In this document: positions 44,404 to 44,474 of the stretch, piece after piece | How positions within the stretch are numbered: the first letter of the stretch is position 1 | How the letters are laid out: every line of letters starts with the position of its first letter | Assembly (NCBI RefSeq): GCF_004119445.1 | Contig: NZ_QICI01000046.1 | Location: forward strand, 1-44,474 | Length of the DNA stretch: 44,474 nt | Direction of reading: 5' to 3' | Source of the DNA: Chryseobacterium sp. CH21 | Lineage (GTDB): Bacteria > Bacteroidota > Bacteroidia > Flavobacteriales > Weeksellaceae | Notes under the pieces: generated by a model | The model's database searches: none | Told to the model about the DNA's origin: nothing | The model's input: the letters and a program-made list of their open reading frames with translations, nothing else | Translations under genes and position numbers: made by a program

Positions 44404-44474
44404 ATGTCAGTTTTTAAAGATCACAAAATATCACTTAAAGATGTTTTAGAATTTATTCCCGAAGCACTTTTAAG
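44404..44474 (+). CDS. Transposase N-terminus, partial, running off the right edge
   Basis: Same 23 codons as at the left edge, now on the plus strand, beginning at ATG 44404. Possibly IS4-type from remembered similarity of the N-terminus; the catalytic domain is not in the window. Confidence 0.6.
   Translation, partial: MSVFKDHKISLKDVLEFIPEALL

Larger units (their letters stand above)
44262..44474 (+). mobile_element. IS end, right copy (213-bp terminal inverted repeat of the window)
   Basis: Exact reverse complement of bases 1-213, starting at CTAGTCATGG. In order: terminator hairpin 44271-44305, a 14-bp inverted repeat (44331-44344 and 44386-44399) flanking the transposase promoter, then the transposase start. 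The element continues past the window. Confidence 0.8.

Noticed and set aside
1..44474. Composite transposon or circular element bounded by the two IS copies
   Set aside because: The enclosed genes are core metabolism and the repeats are inverted, so joining the ends would not make a simple circle. A chromosomal segment between two IS copies explains it better.

Overview
The window is AT-rich DNA from a member of the Bacteroidota, most likely a Chryseobacterium-like flavobacterium (Weeksellaceae). The evidence is the set of lineage-typical genes: GldH, a type IX secretion (T9SS) C-terminal sorting domain, GLPGLI and DUF3078 proteins, alternative complex III and a GG-leader peptide. Gene starts also lack Shine-Dalgarno sites, and promoters follow the Bacteroidota pattern (-33 TTTG, -7 TAnnTTTG). 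It is almost all housekeeping chromosome. I see no rRNA, tRNA, CRISPR array, phage or plasmid genes.

Layout. The first and last 213 bases are exact inverted copies of each other. Each holds the promoter end of an insertion sequence (IS) whose transposase reads outward, so the window is the segment between two oppositely oriented IS copies. From the left, on the minus strand, come sufS, then prs-rplY, then an outer-membrane FadL-like porin with a GDSL-type lipoprotein. A 468-bp gap rich in TTAAAC words separates these from a plus-strand operon of ricT-like PSP1 gene, gldH and a class A penicillin-binding protein. Next are selO, a T9SS-secreted protein and a multipass membrane protein, and a minus-strand SPOR protein. 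The alternative complex III operon actABCDEF (15.7-24.1 kb) passes electrons from menaquinol to cytochrome c and ends at a strong terminator with no oxidase genes attached.

The middle holds a frameshifted exported protein, a lipoprotein-apt pair, a TPR protein-ribH pair, an LTA-synthase-like enzyme, a zinc metallopeptidase and a 65-residue GG-leader peptide. Two GLPGLI genes on the minus strand follow, then the iron-sulfur assembly cluster sufA-sufB-sufC-sufD. Two tandem DUF3078 outer-membrane genes, a rhomboid protease, dprA and glutamate dehydrogenase complete the window.

Three things deserve most attention. (1) Five genes are each broken by what looks like a single missing A or T in an A/T run, two of them inside signal peptides; this is either systematic homopolymer under-calling or real contingency-type variation. 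(2) Both IS copies lie just after a stop codon, apparently inside the host gene's terminator hairpin, and bring a terminator hairpin of their own. (3) The orphan GG-leader peptide next to a membrane-anchored metallopeptidase is the best candidate for an undescribed small system.
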